Shown here: piece by piece, positions 62,358 through 64,000 of the stretch
Position numbering within the stretch: the stretch's first letter is position 1
Layout of the letters: each line of letters starts with the position of its first letter
From: Porphyra umbilicalis
Lineage: Eukaryota; Rhodophyta; Bangiophyceae; Bangiales; Bangiaceae
Direction of reading: 5' to 3'
Length of the DNA stretch: 64,000 nt
NCBI GenBank assembly: GCA_002049455.2
Contig: KV919089.1
Span: forward strand, 20,661-84,660
The notes under the pieces: model-generated
Seen by the model: only the letters and a program-made list of their open reading frames with translations
Told to the model about the DNA's origin: nothing
Database searches by the model: none
Translations under genes and position numbers: made by a program

Positions 62358-64000
62358 GCCGGGTGCCCGACTTGGGGTTGCCCGGCGGAACGCGAAAGCG
62401 TACGGTGACAAGACTCTTACGTCGTGCCCTTCGGCACTATGAGATCGCAGCCACGTTAGGCCCATGCCTGAGCATAATGCGAAGCTGCCGCCCTGTCTTA
62501 GACACGGGCGCCGGGGTGAACATAGTGCGAACTAGTGTTCTCCCTTCGAACTGGATGGCTTACGCCGAAGAGTTGACTACGCTTCCGCGCATCCGAGATG
62601 CAAACAACAATCGTCTTGTGACGAAGTATGCCATACATCTGTATGTAGACACCGGAGGTGTGCGTCTATTTGACCGATTCCTCGTTGCCGACAACTTGTC
62701 AGTCCCGTGCATTCTTGGCACCGAGTTCATTGAACAAAACATCGAGGGCATTCTGCCGCGCTTGCGCAAGATCGTCTGGCAAGAGCACGTGCGATGCACG
62801 GAAGAGCAACCTCGGCCAACGCCGATCTTAACTTGTCTTAACGACAGCGCGTGGGACCGCCACTGGCAAGATAAACCCGCTCGGGTTCGAGCCTGCAAAC
62901 AGGTGCGTGTCAACGGACACAAGGAGGAGTGGATCATGGCCACGTGCGACACGCCTGGTATGGTTTCCATCACACCGAACATTCGGTTGTGCCGACACAA
63001 GTCCATGGCAGTCGCCCGCGGCATCGCCATCGTCAAACCGGACAAACCATTCCTGGTCAAGTTATGCAACTTCGGCAAGGACCAAGTCATTGTTCGCAAG
63101 AACTCTACCTTGGGGTTTGCGGAACCCTACCAAGGGCCGATGCTTTCCGCCGTCTTGGATGACAACACCCCAAAGGGTGGAACCGATAACTCATCGGACG
63201 ACGCGAGTCGTGACCCACTCGAGGACCTCGACCTCACTGAGGCACCCGAGTACCTGCACAAGCAGATTCGAGACATGCTCAAGACGCATTCGTCTATGTG
63301 GGATGGAACCCTTGGCGTCATCCGTGCTACGGAGCACGCCATCGTCACTCCTCCCGACGCTCTGCCCATACGGGCCCAACCCTACCGCACCGGGCCGTTC
63401 AAACGGCAGATCATCGCTGATCAGATCAACAAGATGTTGAAGCTCAACGTCATTGCCCCTAGCCATAGTGCTTGGGCAAGCCCCGTGGTAATTGTACCAA
63501 AGAAGAACGGCAAAGCCCGATTCTGTGTCGACTATCGTCGGTTAAACAACATCACCAAGAAGGATGCTTATCCCTTGCCTCGGATGGAGGACTGCCTAGA
63601 CTCCTTGGGAGATGCCCAGGTGTTCACGTCTCTCGACTGCACCGCGGGGTACTGGCAAGTACCCTTACGCAAGGACGACCAAGAGAAGACGGCTTTCACA
63701 ACGCACTGTGGTATATACCACTGGTTATCCATGCCGTTCGGCTTGACGAACGCGCCCGCTACCTTCCAGCGCGCGTTGGATATTATCCTCTCCGGTTTGA
63801 AGTGGCAGATATGCCTCGTCTACTTAGACGATGTCACCATCTTCTCCGCAAACGCGGAACAACACGTCAAAGACGTTGACACGGTTCTTCACCGTCTCCG
63901 CGAAGCCGGGGTCACCCTCAACTTGGAAAAGTGTACGTGGTTCTCCGATGAGGTCGAGTACCTAGGACACATTGTCCGCCCCGGGCAACTGCACGTGCAC
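62351..64000 (+). CDS. pol: Pol of copy C, open to the window edge (partial)
   Basis: Protease and reverse transcriptase part of Pol in the -1 frame of gag. DTGAG protease near 62502-62516, MPFGLTNAPATFQRAL, and the RT active site YLDD near 63820-63832 followed by VTIF (VIIF in B). No stop was noticed before the edge. RNase H and integrase lie outside the window. Synthesises DNA from the element RNA in the virus-like particle. Confidence 0.85.

Larger units (their letters stand above)
60089..64000 (+). mobile_element. Ty3/gypsy copy C (family alpha), cut by window edge
   Basis: 5' LTR, gag and the first half of pol, nearly identical to copy B. Everything visible is intact, so this is the best candidate for a functional alpha element if the part outside the window is complete. 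Confidence 0.9.

Overview
This is nuclear DNA of a eukaryote, and nearly all of it is transposable elements. The signs are Ty3/gypsy LTR retrotransposons with chromodomains, PIF/Harbinger-like and tnp2/CACTA-like DNA transposon genes, a transposase intron with GT..AG ends, many small terminal-inverted-repeat (TIR) elements, and one likely host gene, a glycine-rich Pho80/U-type cyclin. I cannot name the species. A GC-rich protist, alga or fungus-like genome is plausible. I saw no rRNA, tRNA, CRISPR or bacterial operon structure.

Two Ty3/gypsy families dominate. Family alpha (LTR 385-396 bp, TGTAGC...CCACA) has five copies: A (1-2867, minus, cut by the window edge), a solo LTR with a 5-bp target duplication (24684-25078), the decayed copy F (28268-35676, minus), B (51185 to about 57100, plus) and C (60089 to the window end, plus). 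Family beta has one nearly intact 8.9-kb copy, D (13101-21995, minus), with two 518-bp LTRs. It also has a relic, G (about 57100-60088), wedged between B and C. D carries Gag, Pol (protease, RT, RNase H, integrase, chromodomain) and an extra 459-aa ORF on the opposite strand, between pol and the 3' LTR, with its own AATAAA. G carries what looks like a homologue of this antisense ORF. This antisense gene is the most unusual object in the window. Both families show a convincing -1 frameshift signal at the gag end.

Other regions: 2868-6430 holds a PIF/Harbinger-like transposase and, converging on it, a Myb/SANT-like ORF. 7907-9646 is the cyclin gene. 11450-13100 is a repeat (R1) invaded by an 11-bp minisatellite block and a 131-bp palindromic MITE. 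22000-28250 holds MITEs, a G-rich minisatellite and an unrecognised broken ORF. 35700-38900 and 42050-46000 are MITE-rich. 38740-41552 is a tnp2-like transposase relic. 46984-47567 is a 584-bp palindrome. 48440-50470 is a second R1 copy followed by a 1.2-kb GGC-rich triplet repeat.

The elements are nested. A TA-flanked MITE sits inside the pol of F, another MITE sits inside an R1 copy whose sibling is the empty site, D lies directly beside that MITE, and G separates B from C. The mixture of near-identical elements (B and C; the two LTRs of D differ at about 8 of 518 positions) and decayed ones (F, A pol, tnp2) indicates recent and older bursts of transposition.
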